Origin: Sphingosinicella humi
GTDB taxonomy: Bacteria > Pseudomonadota > Alphaproteobacteria > Sphingomonadales > Sphingomonadaceae
Reading direction: 5' to 3'
Assembly (NCBI RefSeq): GCF_003129465.1
Contig: NZ_QFFF01000001.1
Location: 434,001 to 498,000 of the forward strand
DNA length: 64,000 nt
The number at the start of each line of letters is the position of its first letter. Positions within the stretch are counted from its first letter, which is position 1. The notes below the pieces were generated by a model. The model was not told where the DNA came from, did no database searches, and saw only the letters and a program-made list of their open reading frames with translations. Both the position numbers and the translations under genes were made by a program. Shown here one piece after another: positions 32,605 to 41,904 of this stretch.

Positions 32605-33849
32605 GTGGACTTTGACCTTACGGAACGCGAGGCCCTCTACCGCGACCGGGTGCGCGCCTTCATCGAATCCGAGATTCGCCCGCGAATGGACGACTATAAG
32701 AGCCAGCTCGCAAGCGGCGAGCGCTGGCAGCCCTTGCCCCTCATCGAGGAGTTGAAGCCGAAGGCGAAGGCGGCTGGCCTGTGGAACCTCTTCATGCCGC
32801 CCGGTCACGCCCTCGCCCATGTCGATGAGAGCTTCGAGTTCGAAGGCACTCAGCTCACCAATCTCGAATATGCCCTGTGCGCGGAGGAGATGGGCCGCAT
32901 CCTCTGGTCGGCCGAGGTGTTCAACTGCTCCGCCCCCGACACCGGCAATATGGAGGTCCTCCACCGCTACGGCACGGCCGAGCAGAAGGAGCGGTGGCTC
33001 CGCCCGCTGATGAACGGCGAGATCCGCTCCGCCTTCCTGATGACCGAGCCCGCCGTCGCCTCCTCCGACGCGACCAACATCCAGTGCGAGATCCGGCGGG
33101 ACGGTGACGATTATGTCATCAACGGCCGCAAATGGTGGTCGTCCGGCGCCGGCGACCCTCGCTGCAAGGTCGCGATCGTCATGGGCAAGACCGACCCGGA
33201 GGCGCGCAGGCACCAGCAGCAGTCGATGGTCCTGATGCCCCTCGATGCGCCGGGCGTCACCGTCGAGCGGGCGCTGACCGTCTACGGCTATGACGATGCG
33301 CCTCACGGCCACATGGAGATAGCGCTCGACAATGTCCGTGTCCCGGCCGCCAACATGCTCCTGGGCGAAGGCCGCGGCTTCGAGATCGCGCAAGGGCGCC
33401 TGGGCCCCGGCCGCATCCATCACTGCATGCGCACCATCGGCGCGGCCGAGGAAGCGCTCGAGGCCATGGTGAAGCGCCTCCAGTCCCGCACCGCCTTCGG
33501 CAAGCGCCTTTCCGAGCACAGCGTCTGGGAGCAGCGCGTCGCTCAGGCCCGCATCGACATCGAAATGTCCCGCCTCCTCTGTCTCAAGGCCGCGGACATG
33601 ATGGACAAGGCCGGCAACAAGGCGGCTCGCCAAGAAATCGCGATGATCAAGGTCCAGGCCCCGAACATGGCGCTTCGCATCATCGACGACGCCGTCCAGG
33701 CCCATGGCGGCGCCGGCGTCTCCCAGGACTTCAACCTCGCCGCCAGCTGGGCCGGCATCCGCACGCTCCGTCTCGCCGACGGCCCCGACGAAGTCCACAA
33801 CCGCTCGATCGCCCTCATGGAGTTCGCCAGACATGCGCCGGAGGGATGA
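32605..33849 (+). CDS. Acyl-CoA dehydrogenase family protein
   Basis: A 414-aa FAD flavoenzyme that oxidises an acyl-CoA to the enoyl-CoA. Family motifs include [16 protein letters not shown], the flavin-binding [17 protein letters not shown], and the C-terminal [32 protein letters not shown], where DGPDEVH is typical of the branch related to human ACAD10/11. It starts at GTG, 8 bases after AAGGAAGG. Two SDRs and a bifunctional beta-oxidation enzyme follow, forming a lipid-oxidation neighbourhood broken up by repeats. Confidence 0.93.
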   Translation: MDFDLTEREALYRDRVRAFIESEIRPRMDDYKSQLASGERWQPLPLIEELKPKAKAAGLWNLFMPPGHALAHVDESFEFEGTQLTNLEYALCAEEMGRILWSAEVFNCSAPDTGNMEVLHRYGTAEQKERWLRPLMNGEIRSAFLMTEPAVASSDATNIQCEIRRDGDDYVINGRKWWSSGAGDPRCKVAIVMGKTDPEARRHQQQSMVLMPLDAPGVTVERALTVYGYDDAPHGHMEIALDNVRVPAANMLLGEGRGFEIAQGRLGPGRIHHCMRTIGAAEEALEAMVKRLQSRTAFGKRLSEHSVWEQRVAQARIDIEMSRLLCLKAADMMDKAGNKAARQEIAMIKVQAPNMALRIIDDAVQAHGGAGVSQDFNLAASWAGIRTLRLADGPDEVHNRSIALMEFARHAPEG

Positions 33850-33857
33850 GCCCCGCC

Positions 33858-33948
33858 GTCATTCCGGCGAAAGCCGGAACCCAAGAACACCGAAACTGGC
33901 CATATTCCCGCAGGCGGTGTGCTTGATCCCAGCTTTCGCCCGGATGAC
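33858..33948. repeat. Palindromic repeat, family B copy 1
   Basis: The arms GTCATTCCGGCGAAAGCCGG at the left and CTTTCGCCCGGATGAC at the right bound a 91-bp unit with CCAAGAACAC inside. Copies at 34748, 54177, 54316 and 55400 share the same arms. Confidence 0.78.
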
Positions 33949-33963
33949 GAAGGAGTAGATTGC

Positions 33964-34740
33964 ATGAGCCTCTTCGACCTCACCGGCAAAACCGCCGTCA
34001 TCACCGGCTCCTCCCGGGGCATCGGCCGCGCCATCGCCGAGGCCATGGCCGATCAGGGCGCGAAGGTCGTGATCTCCAGCCGCAAGGCCGACGTCTGCGC
34101 CGAGACCGCCGCCGCCATCAACGCCGCGCACGGCGATGACACCGCCCTCGCCGTCCCCGCCAACATCTCCTCGAAGGAGGACCTCCAGAACCTCGTCGAC
34201 GAGACCCGCCGCCGCTTCGGCCGCATCGACATCCTCGTCTGCAACGCCGCCTCCAACCCCTATTACGGCCCGATGGCCGGCATCGGCGACGATCAGTTCC
34301 GCAAGATCCTCGACAACAACATCATCGCCAATCACTGGCTGATATCGATGGTCGCCCCGGAGATGCTGGAGCGCAAGGACGGCTCGATCATCATCATCTC
34401 CTCGATCGGCGGCCTTACCAGCTCGACCACGATCGGCGCCTACAACATCTCCAAGGCCGCCGACTTCCAGCTCGCCCGCAACCTCGCCGCCGAGTTCGGC
34501 CCCGCAGGCGTGCGCGTCAACTGCATCGCCCCCGGCCTCGTCCGCACCGATTTCGCCCGCGCCCTCTGGGAAAATCCCGACACCTTGAAGGCCGTAACGC
34601 GCCTCACCCCCATGCGCCGCATCGGCGAACCCCACGAGATCGCCGGCGCCGCCGTCTTCCTAGCCTCCCCCGCCTCCACCTTCATGACCGGCCAGACGAT
34701 CGTGGTCGACGGCGGCAGCACCATCGGAGTCGGCCTATGA
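33964..34740 (+). CDS. SDR family oxidoreductase
   Basis: A 258-aa short-chain dehydrogenase. The cofactor motif TGSSRGIGRAIAEAMA is near residues 13-28, NAASNPYYGP corresponds to the NNAG region, the active-site Ser is in IIIISSIGG, and YNISKAADFQ holds Tyr-x3-Lys. The C-terminal TGQTIVVDGG is typical. The start at 33964 (MSLFDLTGK) follows the repeat. It is related to the DHRS4-like group; substrate unknown. The neighbourhood suggests acyl or alcohol intermediates of lipid oxidation. Confidence 0.9.
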   Translation: MSLFDLTGKTAVITGSSRGIGRAIAEAMADQGAKVVISSRKADVCAETAAAINAAHGDDTALAVPANISSKEDLQNLVDETRRRFGRIDILVCNAASNPYYGPMAGIGDDQFRKILDNNIIANHWLISMVAPEMLERKDGSIIIISSIGGLTSSTTIGAYNISKAADFQLARNLAAEFGPAGVRVNCIAPGLVRTDFARALWENPDTLKAVTRLTPMRRIGEPHEIAGAAVFLASPASTFMTGQTIVVDGGSTIGVGL

Positions 34741-34747
34741 CCTCCTC

Positions 34748-34838
34748 GTCATCCCGGCGAAAGCCGGGACCCAAGAACACGACCGTTCCCGTCCTAGCCG
34801 AGCCGGTGTTCTTAGGTTCCGGCCCCCGCCGGAATGAC
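34748..34838. repeat. Palindromic repeat, family B copy 2
   Basis: GTCATCCCGGCGAAAGCCGG on the left and its near-complement ending GGAATGAC on the right form a 91-bp hairpin unit between the two SDR genes. Confidence 0.78.
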
Positions 34839-34852
34839 GAGAGGAGGCGCGC

Positions 34853-35641
34853 ATGAGGCTCGCGAACAAAATCGCCATCATCACAGGTGCCGGCTCCGGC
34901 ATCGGCCGCGCCACCGCCGAGCTGTTCGCCAGGCAAGGCGCCTATCTCATCCTCTCCGACATTGCCGAAGCGGTAGAAGAAACCGCCGCCCGCATCGGCC
35001 CCGCTGCCGTCCCCATGCGCTGCGACGCCGGCAAGGAGGAGGACGTCGCCCACCTCGTCCGCAGCGCCGCCGCCCGCTTCGGCGGCCTCGACATATTCCA
35101 CGCCAATGCCGGCATCTCCGGCGGCCTCGCCTCGATCTTCGAACAGACGCCCGAGGACTGGCAGGAGATCCTGCGCGTCAACCTCATCGGTCCTTTCCTC
35201 GCCATCAAGCACGCCGCGCCGCTGATGAAGGATCGCGGCGGCGGTTCGATCATCTGCACGGCCTCCGTCGCGGGCCTCCGCGCCGGCGCCGGCGGCCCGG
35301 CTTACTCCGCCTCCAAGGCCGGTCTCATCAACCTCGTCCAGCTCGCCGCCACCCAGCTCGCCGGCTCGAACGTCCGCGTGAATGCGATCTGCCCCGGCCT
35401 CACCGAGACCGGCATGACCCGGCCCTTCTACGACCATGCCCGCGCCAAGGGCCATGAAGACCGCCTCGGCCACCTAAACCCCCTGAAACGCGGCGGCGAA
35501 CCCGAGGAAATCGCCCAAGCCGCCCTCTTCCTCGCCTCGAGCGAAAGCAGCTACGTCAACGGCCATGCGCTGGTAGTGGATGGGGGGCTGAGCGTGTCGC
35601 ATCCGTACAACAAACAGGATTGGGGCGTGACGTCGGCATAG
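34853..35641 (+). CDS. SDR family oxidoreductase
   Basis: A 262-aa short-chain dehydrogenase: [16 protein letters not shown] cofactor motif, HANAGISGG, the Ser of the active site in [12 protein letters not shown], and [10 protein letters not shown] with Tyr-x3-Lys. The C-terminus is [21 protein letters not shown] precedes the ATG. It is a paralogue of the previous SDR but only distantly similar, so not a recent duplication. Substrate unknown. Confidence 0.9.
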   Translation: MRLANKIAIITGAGSGIGRATAELFARQGAYLILSDIAEAVEETAARIGPAAVPMRCDAGKEEDVAHLVRSAAARFGGLDIFHANAGISGGLASIFEQTPEDWQEILRVNLIGPFLAIKHAAPLMKDRGGGSIICTASVAGLRAGAGGPAYSASKAGLINLVQLAATQLAGSNVRVNAICPGLTETGMTRPFYDHARAKGHEDRLGHLNPLKRGGEPEEIAQAALFLASSESSYVNGHALVVDGGLSVSHPYNKQDWGVTSA

Positions 35642-35644
35642 GAC

Positions 35645-35679
35645 CTCCCCTCCCTGGAAGGGAGGGGTCGGGGGTGGGT
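35645..35679. repeat. Left 35-bp inverted repeat of the DUF559 unit
   Basis: A GC-rich 35-bp sequence (starting CTCCCCTCCCTGGAAGGGAG) is repeated exactly, in reverse orientation, at 36061-36095. Each copy also contains a short internal palindrome. Confidence 0.85.
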
Positions 35680-35712
35680 AGGCGCGAAGCGCCGCTCTGA
35701 TACACTGCCGAA

Positions 35713-36120
35713 ATGAAGCGTCGCATCCCGAAGCGTCTGACTGACCGTGCCCGCGATCTTCGCAACAACGCGACGCCGCAAGAGCGCATCCTCTGGCGCC
35801 TGCTCTCGCGTTATCGCCCAAAATTCACTCGCCAGCTTTCGATACCACCCTTTGTTGCCGACCTCGCCTGTCGCGAGGCCCGGTTGGTCGTCGAGATCGA
35901 TGGCAGCCAGCATATGGATTCCAAGGCCGACGAAGGCCGCACCGTCCGCCTGCAAAGCGAGGGTTGGACCGTCATTCGCTTCTGGAACAGCGATGTGAAT
36001 GAAAACCCTGAAGGCGTCGCCGAAGCGATCCTGTCCAAAGCCGCCGAGTGCCTCGGCGGCACCCACCCCCGACCCCTCCCTTCCAGGGAGGGGAGAAAGA
36101 GGCGCAGGCGCTTTGAATGA
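35713..36120 (+). CDS. DUF559 (endonuclease-like) protein
   Basis: A 135-aa protein of the DUF559 family, a Vsr-like nuclease fold. ATPQERILWRLLSRYRPKFTRQ, FVADLACREARLVVEIDGSQH (the acidic D...EIDG motif) and WTVIRFWNSDVNENPEGVAEAI are the typical blocks. The C-terminal GGTHPRPLPSREGRKRRRRF is encoded by the right inverted repeat, so the unit and the gene share an end. It may nick repeat hairpins. Function unproven. Confidence 0.85.
   Translation: MKRRIPKRLTDRARDLRNNATPQERILWRLLSRYRPKFTRQLSIPPFVADLACREARLVVEIDGSQHMDSKADEGRTVRLQSEGWTVIRFWNSDVNENPEGVAEAILSKAAECLGGTHPRPLPSREGRKRRRRFE
36061..36095. repeat. Right 35-bp inverted repeat of the DUF559 unit
   Basis: An exact inverse of 35645-35679, located inside the 3' end of the DUF559 reading frame. 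The two copies delimit a 451-bp unit. Confidence 0.85.
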
Positions 36121-36202
36121 GTGTGCCGAGGAATGTCCCGCCAGTTGACGTTCACGTAAACTAACGCCTATCCCGGCCCGAACCGCCAACCCGGAGACCC
36201 AG

Positions 36203-38266
36203 ATGAGCCCGATCACCACCCAGCGCCATGGCGACATCCTGATCGTCACGTCGAACAACCCGCCGGTGAACGCCCTCGGCCATGCCGTGCGCGAGGGGCT
36301 GGTGAAGGCGATCGATGAGGCGGACGCCGACGAGACGGTGAAGGCGGTGGTGATCGTCTGCGAAGGCAACACCTTCTTCGCCGGCGCGGATGTCTCCGAA
36401 TTCGGCACGCCGAAAGCGTTCGAGCCGCCGATGCTGCCGCAGGTTGTCGACCGGATCGAGGCCTGCGCCAAGCCGGTCGTCGCCGCCATCCACGGCACCG
36501 CGCTCGGCGGCGGGCTGGAGGTGGCCCTCGCCTGCCACTACCGCGTCGCCGTGCCCTCGGCGAAGCTCGGCACGCCCGAGGTCAAGCTCGGCATCATCCC
36601 CGGCGCCGGCGGCACGCAGCGGCTGCCGCGCCTCGTCGGTGTGCCGAAGGCGCTGGAGATGGTCGCGACGGGCAATCCGATCGGCGCCAAAGAGGCCCAC
36701 GGTCTCGGCCTGGTCGATCGCCTGATCGAGGGCGACCTGGAGCAGCACGCCGTCGCCTTCGCCGAGGAAGTGCGCGACGTCCGTCCCATTCCCAAGAGCA
36801 GCGAGCGCGACGACAAGCTCGCCGAGGCGCGCGCGAACCCCGCCCTGTTCGACGAATTCCGCAAAGCCAACGCGAAGAAGTTCCGCGGCTTCGACGCCCC
36901 CGAGGCCACGATCAAGGCCGTCCAGGCTGCCGTCGCCAAACCCTATGCCGAGGGCGTGCTCGAGGAGCGCCGCCTGTTCATGGAGCTGATGACCGGCACC
37001 CAGGCCCGCGCGCAGCAATATTTCTTCTTCGCCGAGCGCAAGGCCTCCAAGATCGAGGGCCTGCCCGAGGACACGAAACCCCGCGACATCAGGCGCGTCG
37101 GCGTGATCGGCGCCGGCACGATGGGCGGCGGCATTTCGATGAACTTCCTTTCGGCCGGCATCCCCGTCACCATCGTGGAGATGGAGCAGGCCGCGCTCGA
37201 TCGCGGCACCGGCATCATGCGCAGGAACTACGAGGCGACCGCTTCCAAGGGGAAGATGACCGCCGATCAGGTCGAAGGCGCGATGGGCCTCCTGAACCCG
37301 ACGCTCGATTTCGACGCGCTCGCCGATTGCGACCTCATCATCGAGGCCGTGTTCGAGAATATGGACGTCAAGAAAGACGTCTTCACCCGCCTCGACAAGA
37401 TCGCCAAGCCCGGCGCGATCCTGGCCTCCAACACCTCCTACCTCAACATCGACGAGATCGCCGCCGTCACTTCGCGGCCTGAGGATGTGCTCGGCCTCCA
37501 CTTCTTCTCGCCGGCCAACATCATGAAGCTGCTGGAGATCGTGCGCGGCGCCAGGACGGCGCCGGACGTGCTCGTCACCGCGATGCAGCTCGCCAAGAAG
37601 ATCCGCAAGGTCGCGGTCGTCGCGGGCGTCTGCTACGGCTTCATCGGCAATCGGATGCTGATCCCGCGCCAGATGCAGGCGATGCAGCTCCTCCTCGAAG
37701 GTGCGACGCCGGAGCAGGTCGACAAGGTTCATGTGGAGTTCGGCATGCCGATGGGGCCGTTCCAGATGGCCGACCTCGCCGGCGTCGACATCGGCTGGCA
37801 CCGCGACCCGACCCGCATCGAGAATATCCGCGACAAGCTCTGCGCGATGGAGCGCTGGGGCCAGAAGAAGGGCGCCGGCTTCTACGACTATGACGACAAG
37901 CGCCGCCCTTCGCCGTCACCGGTGGTGGCCGAAGTGATCGAGGAGTTCCGCCAGAAGGTTGGCGTCGAGAAGCGCGACATCACCGACCAGGAGATCATGG
38001 AGCGCACCATCTACACGATGGTCAACGAGGGCGCGAAGATCCTCGAGGAAGGCATGGCTCAGCGCGCCTCGGACATCGATGTCGTCTGGGTCTACGGCTA
38101 CGGCTGGCCCGTCTATCGCGGCGGGCCGATGTTCTGGGCGGACACGGTGGGCCTGAAGGAGATCGTCGCAGGTCTTGAGCGCCAGCAAGACCGGCTCGGA
38201 AAGGACTTCACCCTCTCCAGGCTGCTCACCGACAAGGCCGCGGCGGGCGAAAAGCTCACCCGCTAG
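36203..38266 (+). CDS. Bifunctional enoyl-CoA hydratase / 3-hydroxyacyl-CoA dehydrogenase
   Basis: A 687-aa FadB/FadJ-like enzyme for the second and third steps of beta-oxidation. The N-terminal crotonase domain (about 1-190) has the oxyanion-hole motif [13 protein letters not shown] and [17 protein letters not shown]. The NAD-binding domain has [17 protein letters not shown] near residue 303, and two C-terminal dehydrogenase domains follow ([35 protein letters not shown]). No thiolase partner gene is adjacent. The order resembles the single-chain peroxisomal-type enzyme. Confidence 0.94.
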   Translation: MSPITTQRHGDILIVTSNNPPVNALGHAVREGLVKAIDEADADETVKAVVIVCEGNTFFAGADVSEFGTPKAFEPPMLPQVVDRIEACAKPVVAAIHGTALGGGLEVALACHYRVAVPSAKLGTPEVKLGIIPGAGGTQRLPRLVGVPKALEMVATGNPIGAKEAHGLGLVDRLIEGDLEQHAVAFAEEVRDVRPIPKSSERDDKLAEARANPALFDEFRKANAKKFRGFDAPEATIKAVQAAVAKPYAEGVLEERRLFMELMTGTQARAQQYFFFAERKASKIEGLPEDTKPRDIRRVGVIGAGTMGGGISMNFLSAGIPVTIVEMEQAALDRGTGIMRRNYEATASKGKMTADQVEGAMGLLNPTLDFDALADCDLIIEAVFENMDVKKDVFTRLDKIAKPGAILASNTSYLNIDEIAAVTSRPEDVLGLHFFSPANIMKLLEIVRGARTAPDVLVTAMQLAKKIRKVAVVAGVCYGFIGNRMLIPRQMQAMQLLLEGATPEQVDKVHVEFGMPMGPFQMADLAGVDIGWHRDPTRIENIRDKLCAMERWGQKKGAGFYDYDDKRRPSPSPVVAEVIEEFRQKVGVEKRDITDQEIMERTIYTMVNEGAKILEEGMAQRASDIDVVWVYGYGWPVYRGGPMFWADTVGLKEIVAGLERQQDRLGKDFTLSRLLTDKAAAGEKLTR

Positions 38267-38272
38267 CCAGCC

Positions 38273-38692
38273 TCAGTCGCAGTAGCGCACCCTAACCCGG
38301 CGGCCCCAATAGGGATCCCACACACGCCGCGTATAGCAGCGCGGGCGATAGTAGCCGTGGCGATAGCCCCGATAGTAGCGCCGGTCCCGATAACGGGGGC
38401 GGTCGTAATAATAGGGGTCGTCATAATATCCGCCGCCGTAACCGCCGCCATAGTATCCGCCGCCATAGCCGCCGCCATAATAGCCATCATAGTAGCGGTC
38501 GTAATGGCGGCCGCGCGACGAGGAGGCGATCGCGGCACCGATGCCGAGGCCCAGGATTCCCGCGCCGATGGCCCAGCCTATGTCGTCATCGTCCCGGTGC
38601 CGCCAGCGCCGCGCCTCTGCAGGCGCCGCCGTCGCCGCGACCGTCACCACCGCCATCGCGCCGAGCAGGCCTTTGCTGATCCAAGTCGTCAT
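38273..38692 (-). CDS. Exported Gly/Tyr/Arg-rich small protein
   Basis: A 139-aa protein. It has a signal peptide (MTTWISKGLLGAMAVVTVAATAAPAEA), a glycine-zipper-like hydrophobic stretch (IGWAIGAGILGLGIGAAIA), and then a low-complexity YGGGYGGGYYGGG/YYDRPRYRDRRYY region. The C-terminus has two cysteines (RPRCYTRRVWDPYWG and RVRYCD). Such proteins are common in sphingomonad envelopes; function unknown. It is convergent with the bifunctional oxidation gene, six bases away. Confidence 0.7.
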   Translation of the reverse strand: MTTWISKGLLGAMAVVTVAATAAPAEARRWRHRDDDDIGWAIGAGILGLGIGAAIASSSRGRHYDRYYDGYYGGGYGGGYYGGGYGGGYYDDPYYYDRPRYRDRRYYRGYRHGYYRPRCYTRRVWDPYWGRRVRVRYCD

Positions 38693-38809
38693 GGGGTCGC
38701 ACTCCTTTCCTGCCGACCCGCTCTTCGGACCATCCGATTCCTAAGGCAGGAGTCTCTACTCGGCCAATGAACCGCCTGAAAACGCGCTATTAATCTGCCG
38801 TTCAGCCGT

Positions 38810-39568
38810 TTAGTCCGGATTGCGCGTCAGCGGCACGAACCGCACCGGGGTGATCGTCCGCGACGTCACCCGTCCCTTGCCGTCCTTGACGATCAGTCTC
38901 AGCTCCTGCGTGCCGAGCGACCGGCCCACCGGGATCACCATCCGCCCGCCGGGCTTGAGCTGCTCGACCAGCGGCGGCGGCACATGCTTGGCGCCGGCGG
39001 TGACGATAATCCCGTCGAAAGGCCCATGCTGCGGCCAGCCCGCATAGCCGTCGCCATGCCGTACCGTGACATTGTCATACCCGAGCGCGGCCAGCCGTTT
39101 CGCCGAAGTTCGCGCCAGCGCCTCAACGATCTCGATCGAATAGACATGATCCACCAGTCGCGACAGCACCGCCGCCTGGTATCCCGACCCGGTGCCCACC
39201 TCGAGCATCACGTCGCCCGGGTCCGGCTTCAGGAGATGCGTCATCATGGCGACGATCGTCGGCTGGGAGATGGTCTGTCCTTCGCCGATCGGCAGCGGAC
39301 GGTCGCGATAGGCGTCGCTCCGCTGAGCGTCGGGCACGAACCGGTGCCGGGGCACCGTCCGCATCGCCGCCAGCACCTGCGGGTCTGCCTTTTCGCCCAT
39401 CGATCGGGCATAGCCTCGAATGGATTCGACCAGCCGGGCGCGCGCCTCCGAATAGGCCTTTTCCGACTCCGCCTGGGCCGACGACTCGGCGACGAGAGAC
39501 AGCGCCGTCAGCAGGGCAAGTCGCCCGGAACGGTGCCAGAGCCAGGAGAGCGCAGCGGGTTCGGTCAC
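38810..39568 (-). CDS. pcm: Protein-L-isoaspartate O-methyltransferase with export signal
   Basis: A 252-aa S-adenosylmethionine enzyme that repairs isoaspartyl residues in aged proteins. PIGEGQTISQPTIVAMMTHLL, the SAM motif VMLEVGTGSGYQAAVLSRLV and GPFDGIIVTAGAKHVPPPLVEQLKPGG are classical PCMT blocks. The N-terminal 35 residues (MTEPAALSWLWHRSGRLALLTALSLVAESSAQA) look like a signal peptide, pointing to the periplasm, unlike the cytosolic Escherichia coli enzyme. It starts at GTG. Confidence 0.9.
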   Translation of the reverse strand: MTEPAALSWLWHRSGRLALLTALSLVAESSAQAESEKAYSEARARLVESIRGYARSMGEKADPQVLAAMRTVPRHRFVPDAQRSDAYRDRPLPIGEGQTISQPTIVAMMTHLLKPDPGDVMLEVGTGSGYQAAVLSRLVDHVYSIEIVEALARTSAKRLAALGYDNVTVRHGDGYAGWPQHGPFDGIIVTAGAKHVPPPLVEQLKPGGRMVIPVGRSLGTQELRLIVKDGKGRVTSRTITPVRFVPLTRNPD

Positions 39569-39687
39569 GAACGTAAAAACGCACCAGCGTCGCGAACGGC
39601 TCCGCTGGCTCGGAGTCGAGCCTTGGTAAGACTTGGAAGGAGGAAGGAAGTGATTCGCGGCGGGGCGCTGCGGTTCCTAGGCGGCGG

Positions 39688-39846
39688 TTAGGCCGTGACG
39701 GTCATTCGTTCCGACTCACGCGCGCGACGGCTGAACTCTTCGGCGAGATGTCGGTGCCACGCCTGGGCGGTGGGTGTTATCGCCCGCACTGCCGCCATAG
39801 CTTCCTGCGCGGCACGGCGTGAGTAATAGCTTTGATCGGACTCCAT
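39688..39846 (-). CDS. Small hypothetical protein (52 aa)
   Basis: Encodes MESDQSYYSRRAAQEAMAAV and RAITPTAQAWHRHLAEEFSRRARESERMTVTA, a helical charged peptide without a signal. A stop follows immediately after MTVTA. A CtrA-box-like site lies 50-64 bases upstream. Similar short proteins exist in related genomes by my recollection; function unknown. Confidence 0.6.
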   Translation of the reverse strand: MESDQSYYSRRAAQEAMAAVRAITPTAQAWHRHLAEEFSRRARESERMTVTA

Positions 39847-39894
39847 GACTCAACCCCCAAGGAACCACTGCACATACACGCTGCAACGGCAAAG

Positions 39895-39909
39895 TTATGG
39901 TTTGGTTAA
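39895..39909. promoter_or_regulatory. CtrA-box-like site upstream of the 52-aa gene
   Basis: TTAT-N7-TTAA on the plus strand (TTAA-CCAAACC-ATAA on the minus strand) differs from TTAA-N7-TTAA by one base, at a promoter-like distance from the small gene. Confidence 0.4.
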
Positions 39910-39981
39910 CGCCGCACGCCAAAACTACGGCGTTGCGCCAGTCACTGTATCGCCCCACGGATCGGGCCGTTCCTCCCAGCG

Positions 39982-40290
39982 TCATTCGCTCGTGGCGAAA
40001 CGCCCGTCCCAAAAGCCTTCGTAAAAGCGGATCCACTGATCCGCAAGCCTGAGCGGTTCGGGCTCCAGCCGGCATATATAGGATCGCCCTTCCTTGCGGC
40101 GGCTGATCAGCCCCGCCCGCTCCAGCACCCGCACATGCTTGGAAGCGGCGGCGAAGGACATGCTGAAGGGCGCGGCCAGTTCGCCGATATTGCGCTCGCC
40201 CAGCGCGAGGCTGCGCAGCATCACCCGGCGCGTCGGATCGGCGAGAGCGTGAAAGAGGGCGTCGAGCGAGGCGGAGCTTTGCCGGACCAT
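39982..40290 (-). CDS. ArsR family transcriptional regulator
   Basis: A 102-aa winged helix repressor: LFHALADPTRRVMLRSLALGERNIGELAAPFSMSFAAASKHVRVLERAGLISRRKEGRSY. No cysteine metal site is visible, so it belongs to the non-metal ArsR branch often tied to SRPBCC or stress genes. It diverges from alkB, and an inverted repeat lies in the spacer. Confidence 0.9.
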   Translation of the reverse strand: MVRQSSASLDALFHALADPTRRVMLRSLALGERNIGELAAPFSMSFAAASKHVRVLERAGLISRRKEGRSYICRLEPEPLRLADQWIRFYEGFWDGRFATSE

Positions 40291-40321
40291 GGCCGAACGC
40301 TAGCGGCACAGGCGTCAACTG

Positions 40322-40337
40322 TAAACCACCGGGTTTA
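40322..40337. promoter_or_regulatory. Inverted repeat between arsR and alkB, possible operator
   Basis: TAAACC-ACCG-GGTTTA, perfect arms of six bases with a 4-base centre, lies between the divergent starts. It is a plausible ArsR operator that could control both genes. Confidence 0.5.
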
Positions 40338-40376
40338 ATGTGGAGCCGGCGGTTCAACCGGTTCGTTGAGCGCCTC

Positions 40377-40976
40377 ATGACGGCGCATCAGTTCGGATTG
40401 TTCGAAACAGAACCAGCCCGGCCGGAGGGGCTTGCCTATCGGGACGATTTCGTCTCGGTTGAAGAGGAAAGACTCTTGGCCGCCCATATCTCGGAACTGC
40501 CGTTCAAACCGTTCGAATTTCACGGCTTCCAGGGCAATCGCCGCACCGTCTCGTTCGGCTGGCATTACGCCTTCGATGGCAGCGGCCTTCAGGAAACGGA
40601 GCCGATCCCGCCCTTCCTGCTTCCGCTGCGCGACCGTGCCGCCCGCTTCGCCGGGCTCGCGCCGCCAGCGCTTCCACATGTTCTGGTCATCGAATATGCG
40701 CCCGGCGCCGGCATCGGCTGGCATCGCGACCGCCCCGTGTTCGACGATGTGATCGGCGTGTCGCTGCTCGCCGAGGCCAGGCTGCGCTTCAGGCGGAAGC
40801 GCGCAGCCGGTTGGGAACGCGCGACGCTCGTCGCCCGGCCCCGCTCCGCCTATCTGCTGAGGGGCCCTGCCCGCTCCGAATGGGAGCACAGCATCCCGGC
40901 CATGGACCGCCTGCGCTACTCGATCACCTTCAGGAGCTTTCGCGAGGACTCCGACCCGCGCCGGTCGTCCGTCTAG
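40377..40976 (+). CDS. alkB: Alpha-ketoglutarate-dependent DNA repair dioxygenase AlkB
   Basis: A 199-aa non-haem iron dioxygenase that removes methyl groups from 1-methyladenine and 3-methylcytosine. The iron motif HRD in GIGWHRDRPVFDDV, the distal histidine in EWEHSIPAMDRLRYSITFR and the terminal arginines for 2-oxoglutarate are visible. I chose the ATG at 40377 (MTAHQFGLFE); an upstream ATG at 40338 is possible and would leave almost no space from the inverted repeat. It overlaps the convergent cell wall hydrolase gene by four bases. Confidence 0.92.
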   Translation: MTAHQFGLFETEPARPEGLAYRDDFVSVEEERLLAAHISELPFKPFEFHGFQGNRRTVSFGWHYAFDGSGLQETEPIPPFLLPLRDRAARFAGLAPPALPHVLVIEYAPGAGIGWHRDRPVFDDVIGVSLLAEARLRFRRKRAAGWERATLVARPRSAYLLRGPARSEWEHSIPAMDRLRYSITFRSFREDSDPRRSSV

Positions 40977-41638
40977 CTGTAGAAGATGTGGGTGCCGATC
41001 TTGTCGGCGCGCTCCAGGCGCTTGCCCCAGGACGGCGCGACATAGTCGGCGTGATACCAAAGGACGTCGTCGTCGAGCTTCCCGGCCACCTTCTCCGTCG
41101 CGATCCTGGCGATCGCCACCGCCTTGCTCCATGCCTCGGAGCTGCGGTCCGCGGCGGGGATGCTGCCGGTGGCGTTGACGAACGAGAATTGCCAGGGCTG
41201 GGTGATGACCTCGCACAAGGTCGTCGGATATTTGCCGGAAGCGGCGCGGTTCAGCACGACCTCGGCGACCGCCAGCTGGCCGAGCAGGGATTCGCCCCGC
41301 GCCTCGAAATAGACGGCGCCGGCGAGGCATTCTTCCTCCTCATCGGCGGGCTCGGCGCCGGCATAGGCCACGACCAGCTCTTCCAGCCCGCGCGGCCGCG
41401 GCAGGGCGGCCTTGGCGACCTGCACCATCTCGGCCGCCGCAGCGACGGCTTCGGCGCTGTTGGCGCTGGCCTCGGCCAGACGGCCGGCGTCGATGGTCGC
41501 GTTGGCATGGTCAGCAACCGGATTGACGGCCGGCGCGGCATCGACATCGGTCGCCATTGAAGGTCCGGCGAAGGTGGCGGTCGCGACGAAGGCGAACGCG
41601 GCCGCGGCAGCGCCGCCGGCACGAAGCATGTTGATCAT
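40973..41638 (-). CDS. SleB-like cell wall hydrolase
   Basis: A 221-aa exported protein of the Hydrolase_2/SleB family. A signal peptide (LRAGGAAAAAFAFVATATFAGPSMA) is followed by a helical linker and the catalytic domain CLAGAVYFEARGESLLGQLAVAEVVLNR, whose ARGE contains the catalytic glutamate. Later AWSKAVAIARIATEK and WYHADYVAPSWG follow. Probably a lytic transglycosylase-type enzyme acting on peptidoglycan. Confidence 0.9.
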   Translation of the reverse strand: MINMLRAGGAAAAAFAFVATATFAGPSMATDVDAAPAVNPVADHANATIDAGRLAEASANSAEAVAAAAEMVQVAKAALPRPRGLEELVVAYAGAEPADEEEECLAGAVYFEARGESLLGQLAVAEVVLNRAASGKYPTTLCEVITQPWQFSFVNATGSIPAADRSSEAWSKAVAIARIATEKVAGKLDDDVLWYHADYVAPSWGKRLERADKIGTHIFYS

Positions 41639-41904
41639 CAATTCTCAAATATGTGCGGTTCGGCCGACCCCCTGGATGCAGGACGCATCCGGATCCGCCC
41701 CCCGACTTGCATGGCCGCGTGCCCGTAGGTCTTACCGGCGGTCCCCGCTCTTTCAGTCAAGTGCTGAGGGCAATTTGGCCGGACTGATCGGAGAGATCAA
41801 TTAGTAGAAATACTCTAATCGTCGAATCGAGCCGAATCCTGCGACAACCCGATGGAACCATTTGACTTGTCGTTGATTTGGCTCGCCTCGCCGAACGCGT
41901 AACG

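Noticed and set aside
31699-33834. 711-codon open frame antisense to the acyl-CoA dehydrogenase and running through the lipoprotein gene
   Set aside because: It spans two clear genes and intergenic DNA. It is a GC-driven shadow.
36161-37801. 546-codon frame antisense to the bifunctional beta-oxidation gene
   Set aside because: Shadow frame of a gene with strong motifs; no ribosome site or family.
39651-39692. Thirteen-codon GTG frame after a strong AAGGAGGAAGG motif
   Set aside because: Too short to support, and it lies between convergent ends; the purine run may be chance.
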